In this document: piece after piece, positions 21,440-31,960 of the stretch
Layout: the number at the start of each line of letters is the position of its first letter
How positions within the stretch are numbered: the first letter of the stretch is position 1
NCBI RefSeq assembly: GCF_019097595.1
Contig: NC_080720.1
Span: forward strand, 22,640,852-22,704,851
Length of the DNA stretch: 64,000 nt
Reading direction: 5' to 3'
Origin: Hemibagrus wyckioides
Lineage: Eukaryota; Chordata; Actinopteri; Siluriformes; Bagridae
Made by a program: the position numbers and the translations under genes
Notes under the pieces: generated by a model
The model's database searches: none
Told to the model about the DNA's origin: nothing
The model's input: only the letters and a program-made list of their open reading frames with translations

Positions 21440-22455
21440 CTTCAACCTCAATGTTGTAATCTCAATGTTTAAGTCTAGGCTGAAGACACATTTGTTTAGT
21501 CAAGTTTTTAATATATAGTTTTCTTAGGTAAAGGAGCAGTTCTGGAAGGTTCATGGGCATAGAGTGTTTGGTGTACTGGGATGTTTGAATGCTGTCGCCT
21601 TACCACCCTCGCAAGCCGCTCAGGTTTGCTGACTGTGAAGTGGTTGGATGCTTTATGTCCTGGGAAGCCTTCATGTCTGTCACCTTCTGGCTCTCCCTTT
21701 TAGTTATGCTGTCATAGCTAGTCTTGCCAGAGTCCCTGCCTGCACTTTATACATAATCTACATTGTCTTTAAACATCACACAATCAGAATCATACTTAAT
21801 ATCTTTCTCTCTCTGTCTTTCTTTGTCAAGCTATACACCCCACTCCTGAGCTCCCAGTTTTCCAGTTTCCATTGTGACCACTGCCCTACCCCTGGTCGGA
21901 GTCTTGTCGCTTGGTGGTGCCCACTGATGCTGTGGATGGATCTGTGTGGACCAGGAGACAGCCATGGACAGAGTCACTTGGGGACTTTCACACCATCACA
22001 GATCTGCCATTACATCTGTCAGCTTGTGACAGCAAAGAATTAGTGTCTATAATGACCTTAGAAACTACAATGACCTAATAGTTCCTCATGGACCATTGAT
22101 TACTGTTGTAGAAAGGACATTAATCAGCTACAGTTACGTTATTTACTGTTTAGTGTCACCCAAATGAGGATGGGTTCCCTTTTGAGCCTGGTTCTTCTCA
22201 AGGTTTCTTCCTCATACCATCCCAGGGATTTTTCCTTGCCACAGGCTTGCTCATTAGGGATAAAATAGGAATAAAATAGTTAATAATTAAATTTAATAAT
22301 TTATTCTTATTTCTAGTTATTTAGTTATTTTTTATTTTATTTTATTTTTTTCATTTTTTCCCCTCCTCTTTCTCTGTTTCTCTTCTTTTGTAAAGCTGCT
22401 TTGAGACAATGTTCATTGTAAAAGGTGCTATACAAAATAAATTGAATTGAATTGA
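21440..22455 (+). mobile_element. LINE 3' end with AATTG tail
   Basis: At the left, 'taagtctaggctgaagacac' and 'atttgtttagtcaagtttt' encode the terminal FKSRLKTHLFS-like residues of a LINE ORF. The 3' untranslated region follows with ctcaaggtttcttcctcata, 'tttttccttgccac' and 'gtaaagctgctttgagacaa', and ends 'aattgaattgaattgaat', a pentamer tail typical of a fish LINE family. Two more copies of this 3' end lie on the minus strand at 15486 and 27205. Nearly all of the coding part is missing here. Confidence 0.75.
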
Positions 22456-22989
22456 ATCTAAATTAAGTGTATCCAATATATTGAAAGCCAATGTATAGAG
22501 TGATGTAATAGCTGTCAAGATTTCAGGGTAGGTTAAGTTTAAGGGCAATGAATCCAGTTTGAGATGAAAGAGCAATAGATGAGAAATGCTTGAGTAAGTC
22601 CCTTAAAAAGATTATTTACCATAGAAACAAATGGCCGTAGCACCGGAGGTTACATCAGTCACTATACACCTGAAATGGTATATAATCAGATGTATAAGGA
22701 TGTGTGCAATTTGACACTCCTGGCAAGTACATCTTTTAATATATTTGAAATTCAGCTGTGAATAAAGGAGCCTACTGGTATTCTGCTCTTTTCATGCAGT
22801 AGGCAATCCACATGTGATAAGAAGAAAGCAACATATAGGAAACTATATACAAACTGTGGATATGTGGACATATGAGCTCTGGTAGGATGAATCCTGCAAT
22901 AGAGTAATATTTTGCATTAGCAAAAAGTATTATAATTAGTTTAAACTCAAATATTCTCACCACCCTGAGAACGCCATTCCCAAGTATAG
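22456..22989. other. Anonymous sequence
   Basis: No gene or repeat recognised. Confidence 0.5.
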
Positions 22990-23300
22990 CAAGGTGACAA
23001 GTAGAATCATGTTGTGTGGGTGCTTTTCATCAGCAGGACTGCTCCAGAAGCTGTCTATAAACTGTTCCAGTCTGCAAGAGACTAAAGATTACGGCAGAAG
23101 TACACCTAACATGAAAATGACCCTAAAAATCAAACAAAACAACACTACAGTGGATCAAAACCAAGAATTAGAATAAAACAGTCAAAGACAAGACATTAAT
23201 CTGATTGAGAATTTGTGGCAAGACAATGACATTGTCATTCACAAAAGTTCCGCAGCTAATCTAAAAAAGCTTGAGCAAGATAAAAAAAAAAGGCAAAAAA
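22990..23300 (+). pseudogene. Tc1-like transposase C-terminal fragment
   Basis: Reads as a decayed transposase: 'atcatgttgtgtgggtgc' is the IMLWGC strand, 'gaaaatgaccctaaaaatc' is the NDPKH block with the second aspartate, and 'ctgattgagaatttgtggca' is the region of the catalytic glutamate (IENLWQD). Small deletions break the frame. No terminal repeats are visible nearby. It belongs to a different Tc1 family from its neighbour at 23439. Confidence 0.75.
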
Positions 23301-23438
23301 TATCAGGATTCACATGTAAAACTCATAAACATATATTACAAGACCCAAGCAGCTATAATCATAGCCAAAGGTGGTTCTAACAAAAAGTGAGCCAAGGAGT
23401 AATGTCAGGTTTTTTTTGTATTTTCGTTTAATTATCCA
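23301..23438 (-). mobile_element. 3' flank of the following Tc1 element
   Basis: This is AT-rich sequence beyond the transposase stop. No clean terminal repeat was found on this side. Confidence 0.35.
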
Positions 23439-23945
23439 TTATATTTTATAATTAAAAATATTTATCACATTCCACTCTTCTTGAAGGGCGGCCCTCAGGT
23501 TCTGGGGTGCAGGTTTACAAGCCTCTACACGGCGACTCAGCTGATCCCATAGGTTTTCTATGGGATTCAGGTCTGGAGAAAGTGCAGGCCACTCCATTTG
23601 AGGTACCCCAGCCTCCAGCAGCCATTCCCTAATGATGCGACCTTGATGAGCTGGAGCATTGTCGTCCATGAAGATGAAATTAGGCCTGTGTTGTTCATGC
23701 AGGGGCACAATGACTGGATTAATGATGTTATTCAGATAGAATTGGCTTGTCACTGTACCATTCACAAGATGTAGGGCGGTTCTGTATTGAGTAGACACAC
23801 CTGCCCAGACTGTAACACCACCACCACCAAAGGCTCGTCTGGTGACAACAGTGGATGATGCATAGCGCTCTCCTTGATGTCTCCAACATTGTTGGCGGCC
23901 ATCATTTCTGCTCAACATGAATCGACTTTCATCAAAGAACAGCAC
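23439..23945 (-). pseudogene. Tc1-like transposase, catalytic domain (DD34E kept)
   Basis: This frame is the catalytic half of a Tc1/IS630-family transposase, which cuts at TA dinucleotides. It opens with [20 protein letters not shown], bearing the first catalytic aspartate. [13 protein letters not shown] is the next strand. [20 protein letters not shown] carries the second aspartate, and [17 protein letters not shown] the glutamate. Thirty-four residues separate the second aspartate from the glutamate, the DD34E spacing of Tc1. The frame is uninterrupted for 168 residues. It is separated from the N-terminal domain (23945-24397) by a frameshift near 23945, so it is probably dead. Confidence 0.9.
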
Positions 23946-24397
23946 TAAGTCCCTCGTCCAGTGTAAATGCTCCCTGGCCCATGCAGGTCGTCTAGCACGC
24001 AGACCACGCTGATGTAAATGGTTTCAAATGGTCTGACATGACAGGTGCCTCTCACCTCCCTTAAATGTGCCTGGAGTTGAGTGGCATTCATCATTCGGTT
24101 CCGCAGGGCACTGTTCACAATGAAGCGGTCATCAATGTGGGATGTGGCCAAAGGACGTCCACTTCTATGCCTTTCTGTGACTCTTCGCAACCTGCTGATG
24201 ACACTCTGTGACACTCTAAGCTCAGTGGCTACTTCCCTCTGAGAACATCCTGTTTGAAGCCTCGCAATCACAAGGTACTGTTGATCAATTGTTAGGTTTG
24301 GTCTTGATCTCATGAGGTCAAAATGTGAACAGCATGATGAAGAGGACTGTTTAAATACCAATTCTAACTGAACGAGAAAATTTATTGGTCTATTCAT
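23945..24397 (-). pseudogene. Tc1-like transposase, DNA-binding domain
   Basis: The N-terminal half of the same transposase. LTIDQQYLVIARLQTGCSQR then EVATELRVSQSVISRL form a first helix-turn-helix. RHRSGRPLATSHIDDRFIV carries the GRP hook that joins it to the second helix-turn-helix, NRMMNATQLQAHLREV. The frame drifts after '[14 protein letters not shown]', where the real protein would continue in another frame into LFFDESRF. The initiation codon is uncertain; residues before MRSRPNLT are probably not native. Together the halves would give about 300 residues, close to the normal length. Confidence 0.85.
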
Positions 24398-24645
24398 GGA
24401 TCAAACACCAGTTGTGAATTTTGCCCTTAAGCACCTTGTTAGAGAACAGCAAGTTATGCAAAAAGTACTGAAACACTGAACAGTTGGACATGTGCATTCA
24501 AAAGTGTAGAATCAAATTAAGTTCACCTGTAAAGGTTATAGTGCATTTTAGGTGCATCCTGAAATTTCACCCGAATATCCTTATATATTCGTATAATATC
24601 CGAATATCCGTATATCCTTAATATCCTTAACTTTTAGTGAGTAGT
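24398..24645 (-). mobile_element. 5' flank and terminal repeat of the Tc1 element
   Basis: A leader (gaacagttggacatgtgcat, 'aggtgcatcctgaaatttca') runs to 'aacttttagtgagtag' at 24629-24644. That is a Tc1-type terminal repeat reading CTACTCACTAAAAGTT from the outside in. Confidence 0.7.
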
Positions 24646-24669
24646 GTATATATACTATATGTATTTATA

Positions 24670-24737
<68 letters not shown>

Positions 24738-24752
24738 TACTCACAAAAAGTT
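24629..24752. repeat. Inverted repeat around an (AT)n array
   Basis: aacttttagtgagtag (24629-24644) and ctactcacaaaaagtt (24737-24752) are reverse complements at 15 of 16 positions. Between them lies an (AT)n array at about 24675-24736. Two Tc1 terminal repeats are therefore head to head across the microsatellite. Confidence 0.85.
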
Positions 24753-24866
24753 TTTTCGAGATTATTGGGATTTTTGGCAATTGAGTTATACAATATTTGC
24801 CATCTTGCTATTCTATCTCGCTGCACCTGATAAACAAAAAAACGTCCCTGACATTTCCACACCTGA

Positions 24867-24881
24867 CCACAAGAGGGCAAC
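24867..24881 (+). promoter_or_regulatory. CTCF-like motif
   Basis: CCACAAGAGGGCAAC fits the CTCF core pattern CCASNAGRKGGCRS except at its last base. It sits in a slightly CpG-richer stretch. Motif match only. Confidence 0.35.
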
Positions 24882-25010
24882 CACGCACTCCTTGTAAACT
24901 ACATTCTTTTTTTAAGCTCTTGAGTTTCATGCTGCGTTGGTCTCGCAGCTGTTATCGTCACTCCGTGTATGTTGCCTTATCTACAATTGTCTTTTGCTGC
25001 CTCAGGTTTG

Positions 25011-25018
25011 TATAAAAG
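25011..25018 (+). promoter_or_regulatory. TATA-like box
   Basis: TATAAAAG followed by GTCGGGG. About 25-30 bp downstream the sequence is anonymous. It could be a chance match or the promoter of an unrecognised element. Confidence 0.2.
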
Positions 25019-25112
25019 GTCGGGGTTTTTGTGCACACTAATATTTTGTGCACTTGCACCCACCTTGGCTTCAATATCAAGACATAAAGCTTGATGTGGA
25101 AAGAAAACTAAG

Positions 25113-25113
<1 letters not shown>

Positions 25114-25163
<50 letters not shown>
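25114..25163. repeat. (AAT)n microsatellite
   Basis: About sixteen AAT units. Confidence 0.96.
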
Positions 25164-25164
<1 letters not shown>

Positions 25165-27204
25165 TTTAACAAAGTTGCTCTGGAAAGTTTTTTCAGTGCC
25201 GGTCTGTGCAGATAATTAATGTCAAAACACTGTGTAGGAGCGGCAGGACTGTAGTATTAGAGGGCTTCAAGTGCTGCAGAAGAGACACATTCCAAAAGAA
25301 TGCACCAATGGTTCACTGCCACTAGGCCTCTAATGAGGAGAGGGACTGTCAACAGCAGCCTTCCTCATCTCTCTCTCTCTCATACACACACACAGTTTCT
25401 CCACAATCCTCACAGTTCTTCCCCAAGGGCCTGCCTGGGTCTTTCACAGTGACTGACTGTGCAGATTAATCAAACAGGCCCTTCTGCCACACTAGCCTCC
25501 TATCAACTTAAAACAAACCACATTCCCCCATCATTCTCTCTGTACTTGTAAATTTTTACAACACTCTATAAATATGAGACAATGATTGTATTTGTCCACG
25601 TGCCATAAAGGTCTTATGAAAGAGCCTCATATGATGGCATTGCTCAATATAGTGATATAAAAAAGCATAATATCAAACAAAGATGAAAAGGACAACAGCA
25701 AATATCATAGCTAATGCATAAAGTGGGTCAGCTCAAGCCAGTATATGTTTGTTTGTTTGTTTGTTTGCTTGTTTTTTGTTAAATTGTTTTCAAAGGACAC
25801 AAGCAACACAAAGAAAAGACAACTAAATGGTTATATTGAATCGTTTTAAGAAAATGCTCAAATGTTGCATTTGTAGTGATTAGAGCCAAGGTTTTAGAGA
25901 CTTGTTGTTTTGAATCTTTTTGTTTTTATGTATAATAAGTGTCCTGTGGGAGAGCATGTTGTGCTGAAAATACTGTGGCTGGCATCATGAAATTGGTGCT
26001 GGTTGTATTTTAGGCATTGTCTGCCTGCTGACCATTATTTATGAATACCACTTGGTATGCAGAGAATGTGATCAAAAAGCCTTTCTAATGGGTTCTTTTT
26101 AGACTTATTGATACTCCCCTTGAATCCAGTATTGTTTTATAAATACCATCTTCATCCTTCCCTTTCAGTGTTATTCCATTTTTTTATTTCAACATATAAT
26201 TACTATTGCTGCATGCCTTTTTGCATTTTTATAAGTGACAACCCCCTTGTTTTCTTTGTTTTCTAAACTTCTCTAACCTCTTAGGTAAAAAAAAACATAT
26301 TTCATTATTGTAGTTCTTTGGTTCATTTCTCCAATGAAGAATTTTACTCTTTCATCTTGGTTTAACATATTAATAATGCAAGGGAGTAAAATAATATGGT
26401 GACTGACGTAGCTTAGTAGACGTGCACATTGGAATCACCTCCCATGTGCAAGATTGTGGCCAAATTTTGCACATTAGCAGATGGTGCCTGGCATGTGAAG
26501 GAGTTGGCAGTGGTGTGTGGCTTCACATCACACTTGTCTGAGTCACCAAGAGATCCAGCATTGCTTCCTCTTTATTCCAAACATGCACAGAAATAGTATT
26601 ACCTGATGCGTTTCTACGATCAAAGTGGAAGCATACATGCACTGAGTGTGATTATTAAGGTTTTTTTCTTTTTCTTTTTTCAGAAGCAACACTTAAACCC
26701 CTTGTGACAGAATTGTCATGAATATTTGGACACAGTACTTGAATTCACAACCAGTCACAAATGCACAAGAAACTGGAAAAATACAGTTTTTTCTTATTGT
26801 TTTTATTTAGGAACTGTGAGCGGGAAAACATCAACCCAAATGATGCATTCCATTTGATCTATTACAATGGCATTATCCTTGATGTCTTGGTAGCACCAAG
26901 GGGCACAGAACCACCCTACCTATCAGCCACAGCATGTCCAATGACGCTCATGTCCTAATCACTCTCACCTGTGTCACATTTTGCCTTCTTAGCACCACTA
27001 TTTAAGTTCAGGTTTTTTCAGCATCTCACTATCAAGCTTTTGTTGTAGTTGTTTCTTGTTTTGTTTGTACATGCCACATAATCGCTTGTAATCTGACTGT
27101 TTTTTGACTTGTATCCATAGTTTGTGTTAATGGTACTTGATTTCACTGTTTTGTTTGTTTTGGCTTTATCTTCTTCAATTTACCTGAAGTTGCATCACTT
27201 GCAT
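25164..27204. other. Anonymous sequence; possible LTR-like patch at its right end
   Basis: No gene recognised. A (GTTT)n run lies at 25746-25774. From about 26960 to 27120, 'cacctgtgtcacattttgcc', 'actatttaagttcaggtttt' and a GTTT/CTTG-rich stretch resemble fish gypsy LTR promoter text, but no partner LTR was found. Confidence 0.45.
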
Positions 27205-27325
27205 CTGCCTCCTTTAATTCAATTCAATTTATTTTTGTATAGTGCTTTTAACAAAGAGCATTGTTTCAAAGCAGCTTTACATGAGAAAAAATTACCAATT
27301 CCTGACACTAGAACATCAGTTTAAA
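27205..27325 (-). mobile_element. LINE 3' tail fragment
   Basis: 'ttaattcaattcaatttatt', 'tatagtgcttttaacaaaga' and 'aagcagctttacatgag' form the reverse complement of the AATTG-tailed LINE 3' end found at 21440-22455. Confidence 0.72.
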
Positions 27326-29234
27326 TCATGGGCTGAGGCCTTTAAGTGCAATTTTTTTTTTTAAATAAAATTGCACTTTTTACTTTTTATTTCTGCTACC
27401 ATGACTAAATTGATGTTACTATTAAAAAAGGCAACAATCCACCTTTCAAGGAGACAACACGATATTTGTTTTGTTATTGGCATGTGTTAGTGACCAAAGC
27501 AAAATGATCAAAGATTTCTATTCTAATCTATTTGTGGTACACAAATTTTAATTATGGCCAGTTTTACTCCATTTTCACCTATTGAATTATTATGGCATTT
27601 TTATAATTGGCTTATTTGGAGCATTTGTTTTGGAAAGTGGTGCATTTTCCTCCCTGATATGGTTCATTTAGACATGAACATGAATAGGACAATCATGCTT
27701 AGATCTACTTCAGGTCTCAGCCCAATTGCAAACAGCAGTCTGACCCAACAAACCAACTTGCCATAGAAATGCACGGTGGGAACTGTGTTATGTAGTATGT
27801 TATGATGTGTGACTGGTGTAAATGGTGCACAACAAAAATTGGGGGTTAACATGTCTGATAGATCTTTGGTGATGAAGAATTCTGTGGGTGAGCATCATGG
27901 TAATGCACAAACAAAGCATGCCACTTAATTTTAAAATGATGAATAATGGCTCTTTTCTGAAGCAGGTGAATTGAAACAATGTTGTCACAATAAAACCTCA
28001 GTTCCCAGTCTAATTGATAAACTATAATGAATAAAGCTAAAAAAAATAAAATAAAGCCACAATAAGCTCACAAAGCTGATGACTACAGTATCCTTCTTGG
28101 TGGATGGCTTCTGTGAGCAGAACCCTAGAACATAAAGGTGTACTCTGACCAATGAGGACACATTTACACACACGTGACGTACAAACCATTTCCAAAATGA
28201 AAACAAAAACAAAATTAATAAAGTTTGATATGTCTAAATAGCTAGCTAAATTTCACTGAAGAATTAGTGAAGTAGTAGTGATAGCTAGTTAGGTACATCT
28301 ATAAATCTATTTATAACCTATAAATAAATCTGAAACAATCACAAATAACCAAACATAACATAATACTTATAAAAATATATAAATTATCTACAATATTTAT
28401 CAGTTACAGCTATGAGCACTCAGAGTCTGACTGGGACTTACTGTGTATGTTTAAAGATATCAGATATTTGTGTTCATTACCATTTCGGAGTGTCTTTGAG
28501 AGATCTTACAATCATCATATGGAAAATCTCTGTATATAGGCAGGACATGTGAAGAACACACTGTCCAATAATTGAATATGCCACAGGAGCCAGTGTAACT
28601 TTGTGTCACAGGCATTTATGTTCACAGGCATTTATGTGCTTCAAATGATATTTTCACACAGTCTGAACTGTCTATCAGTAAAAGTTTGTGTTAATGAATG
28701 AGCAGCATGGTTTTACAGCCAGAGATACTTGATCCACTAAAATATTGAATTTTTCTAAGAGTGATGAATAATAGATCACATCTCTATGTTTAATATATAG
28801 GCATTTCATTAATTCATTTCATAGTTTTCCTATTAATCTATAATATTTAATCCTGCCAACCTTGCATTTGGTGTTAAATGCATTTTAACACCATATTTTG
28901 CTGCACAAAGTTATTATTAAAAATATGCTAAAAGAGTCTTTTTTCAGTTGACATATAAATCTGGAATGATTGACAGTTAAGTAGATGTTTCGAACTTATT
29001 AACTGAAAGCTACACATTTTCATACAAAAGAAAGCAGTCAAAAGAATAGACAAAAAATATCGTCTGGTGAGATTACAATATTCAGGGATTGGCAGGTCTA
29101 TCTTCAGATCCCATAATTGTGAAAATACTCATCACAAAAAAGTAAAAAAAAAAAAATTCAAATTCAATTATATATCAAATAAAAATGCTCAAACACTGCA
29201 CACTGTACTGAGCACTACTAAAAGAAATGTACAA
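27326..29234. other. Anonymous sequence
   Basis: No gene or repeat family recognised. A small direct duplication, tcacaggcatttatgt, lies near 28606-28637. Confidence 0.5.
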
Positions 29235-29236
29235 TA

Positions 29237-30121
29237 CAGTGATACCGCTGTGTTCGACCTTAATTCGTTCCAAAAGTCTGGTTGAATACGATTTGGTCGA
29301 AAACCAAATTATTTTTCCTCATAGGAAATAATGTAAAACGAATGAATCTGTTTCAACTCAATGGTTGATCTCACAACTTTCCTCTTCGCAACATTGATGC
29401 CTGATTTATCCTATTTCGGAGACATGGCTACTGAAATTATGCTTTCAGAACAGATGACCTCCGTAAACTGCTTCATCTCTATTGTCTATGCCAGGGTACG
29501 CCGCATGGAAAGCCTGTGCAGCATGGACGTCGCATGGCCATTTTTAGGGGGGGCTTTAACATTTCTACTCAACTGTACACAAATTCGTGATTGCCTCAGT
29601 CCCCTTTGAATTTCATATGAAAATGGTAGCAGACTTCAGCTCCTCCCCATCTTTCAGCGTGTTCTTCAATCCGAAGACTGTGGCATCGCAGAGCGAGGAT
29701 CGGAGGACAAGTGTGTGTGTGTGTGTGTGTGTGTCTGTGTGTGTGTCTGTGTGTGTGTGTGTGTGAGATCAGGAAGACTTGTATTTGGCTTGTTCAGTAC
29801 TCAAATGTTATACACATCTATGCAATACAGTGGAATGCTGCAATAAGTTTACCATCCTACCCTGTTAGTCAAACGTTTATTTTATTTATTTATTTTTAAA
29901 ATTTTTTACTATTATACCCTCATTGGAGGCTGAGACCCCCTTAAATGAAAATTCGTTATTCGATATTCATTGCAATCCTGTATGAAACAAGAACCGGCGT
30001 TCCTGATGGTCGAGTCATACACCGAAAATATTTTCGTACACCGAGGTCAAACTCACTCGAAAATTCAAATTGAATACCGAAAATTGAAACACAGGGGTGT
30101 TCAAGTACCGAGCTACCACTG
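29237..30121. mobile_element. pogo/Tigger-like nonautonomous DNA transposon with TA target site
   Basis: The left end is CAGTGATACCGCTGTGTTCG and the right end, read on the reverse strand, is CAGTGGTAGCTCGGTACTTG. Both are flanked by TA (29235-29236 and 30122-30123), the target duplication of the Tc1/mariner superfamily. Beside the ends, both sides carry decayed relatives of 'tcgttccaaaagtctggtt' and 'tcgaaaaccaaatt'. The 885-bp interior has no transposase that I can read, and includes a GT array. The element is complete in outline but nonautonomous. Assignment to pogo/Tigger rests on the ends only. Confidence 0.6.
29711..29765. repeat. (GT)n microsatellite
   Basis: GT array with two TCTG interruptions, inside the pogo-like element. 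Confidence 0.96.
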
Positions 30122-30123
30122 TA

Positions 30124-30944
30124 CTACACATTATACTACAGTATAATGTAGAATATACTGAAGACATGGATTCATGGATTACTTCTCTTACTAAAAAAGA
30201 AAGAAAGAAAGAAAATAAATAAATAAATACATAAAATACATATACAGTTAACTGAATAACTAAAATCTTTGCAAATCCCCCCAGCTAACAAATAGCCTTC
30301 CTGTTAATGTTTGAGACTCAGACACATTCCCAATCTTTAGGTTAAAACCCTATTTGTATACTTGGACATACTATGAAATGCACTATAGATTAAGTCACAG
30401 TGCTAGCTGGAGGAAAAACAAAGGGAAAAGTGGCCAATACAAACTAGTACAGTTGGCTACACAAGGAATGCAAATGTCATCTTGTGTCCTTCAGTGCCAG
30501 AATCGACAAAGTACAGGCTCCAATTAGAAGTTTTACTATTGTTTTTTGTTGGTATGGTTTATGGTTTATTATATTTATTGTCTAAATAATTCTTATGCAT
30601 GCCCACCTAATCAGAATTTGGGGAACAAGTTAAATGATTTCTCATGTAACCTTAACTTTTTAGTGTGTAAGTTAGCTGTTAGTTAACTGGTGGCTAATGA
30701 CCGGAGGCTAAACAAAGGAAACTGTTTGTCATCTCCCTTTTTTACAGTTGCCAGAAGTGCTCAGTTTTTCTATCAGATAGGTGTAGATGTCAGGCCACTC
30801 AACCAGAGGTCATCCAGTCACATCGTCCATTCATTGAGTGAGCGTGTACAGGTCGGCCAATCTTGTTCCGCCCGTTAAAGTTAATTTTTTCAAAAAAAAA
30901 ATTCCGGGTCAGTGAGTGACCTAAATTCAGATTTTTATGGTCAG
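30124..30944. other. Anonymous sequence
   Basis: No gene recognised. An AAAG/AAAT simple tract lies at 30193-30228. Confidence 0.5.
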
Positions 30945-31235
30945 GGAAGGGCAGCACAGTGGCTTGGTGGTTAGCACTGTTGCCTCACAGCAAGAAGGTC
31001 CTGGGTTCGAATCCTGGGTTCGAATCCTGGGTTCAAACAGGCAGGGGCCTTTCTGTGTGGAGTTTGCATGTTCTCCCTGTGCCTATGTGGGTTTCCTCTC
31101 ACAGTCCAAATTGCCTGTAGTGAATGAGTGTGTGTGTGCTCTGCGATGGGGTGGCACTCTGTACCCTGCCATGATGCCTGAGATTGGCACAGGCACTCTG
31201 TGACCTGAGGATAGATCAGATAAGCAATGAAATGA
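30945..31235 (+). repeat. tRNA-related SINE copy
   Basis: The head 'agtggcttggtggttagcac' is A-box-like and 'gggttcgaatcctgggttc' includes a canonical B-box GGTTCGAATCC, here tandemly repeated. The body 'gtgtggagtttgcatgttct' and 'tttcctctcacagtcc' and the tail 'gcctgagattggcacaggca' are shared with 38130-38455 and, in part, with 1-180 and 54940. The duplicated B-box (31001-31036) looks like slippage of a 14-bp unit. Confidence 0.75.
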
Positions 31236-31329
31236 AAAAAAGGGAAATCAGGGAAATCTTTCTGCCTTTACCTAAGCTCTGCCCACAAAAAACATCACAA
31301 TGTTTACAAGCAGAAAAGAGTCTATAGCA

Positions 31330-31645
31330 TTAGGGAGGTCAGTTTGATTGAGGAAGCCTGGTACACAGTCGGTGCTCCTACCAAAGTTGTTCAGTGTGGT
31401 TGAGGTCAGGGCTTTGTTCAGATCAGTGGAGTTCTACTCCACCCTTGGCAAATCATGCCTGTATGGACCTCACTGTGTACACAGGGGCATTGTCATTCTG
31501 GAACAAGTTTGGACTGTACTAGTGAAGGGAAATCTATAAAATGTTACACTATCCAAAATCTTGACCATTGTTCTTTTAATATTATGGCAGCACTTTTTGA
31601 GATTGGTGTGATGGTCAGGTGACCCCATATTTTTGGCCATAAAGT
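31330..31645. mobile_element. Tc1-derived MITE (composite)
   Basis: The segment has 'gaagcctggtacacagtcgg', 'gtggttgaggtcagggcttt', 'gcattgtcattctggaaca' and, at the end, 'gtgatggtcaggtgacccca' and 'tttttggccataaagtg'. This is a known fish MITE layout in which pieces of a Tc1 transposase in opposite orientations are joined. The terminal TAGTGTA has decayed to aagtgca. No coding capacity. Confidence 0.65.
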
Positions 31646-31689
31646 GCATCTTTACCTGTGTGTAAAGATGCAAATATGTTGGTTTAAGG

Positions 31690-31960
31690 ACTGATCTATT
31701 GGCTATAGGGCAGTAGTCAGGGCACCCACTGTCAAGTCCAGACTAGTGTAGCTGCTCAAGGATGCAGCAGGCTGAATACAAACATGCAGGAGGCAGCAGG
31801 AGGGAAACAAGTGTTCTATTATTTTAGAAAATGTTTGGTGAGGGACTGAGAAGTGAAAGTTAGGAGTGCTATCATTACAGTCTTCCTGAGGTGGGGGCCA
31901 GCAAGCAGGGCTGGGCAGCAATGAGATGGGACCAAGAGAGCTCCATGTTGCAGTTCTTCA
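31690..31960 (-). repeat. LTR-like direct repeat, partial copy
   Basis: Homologous by eye to 33020-33240: 'atgcaggaggcagcaggagg', 'tattttagaaaatgtttggt', 'gtcttcctgaggtgggggcc' and 'gatgggaccaagagagc' have counterparts in the same order there. Same orientation, about 1.25 kb apart. Confidence 0.5.

Noticed and set aside
25011..25045. Promoter call from TATAAAAG
   Set aside because: Single motif without CpG density, initiator or transcript; kept only as a low-confidence site.
31001..31036. Short direct repeats resembling a CRISPR array
   Set aside because: The repeats are adjacent, without spacers, inside a SINE of a eukaryotic genome.
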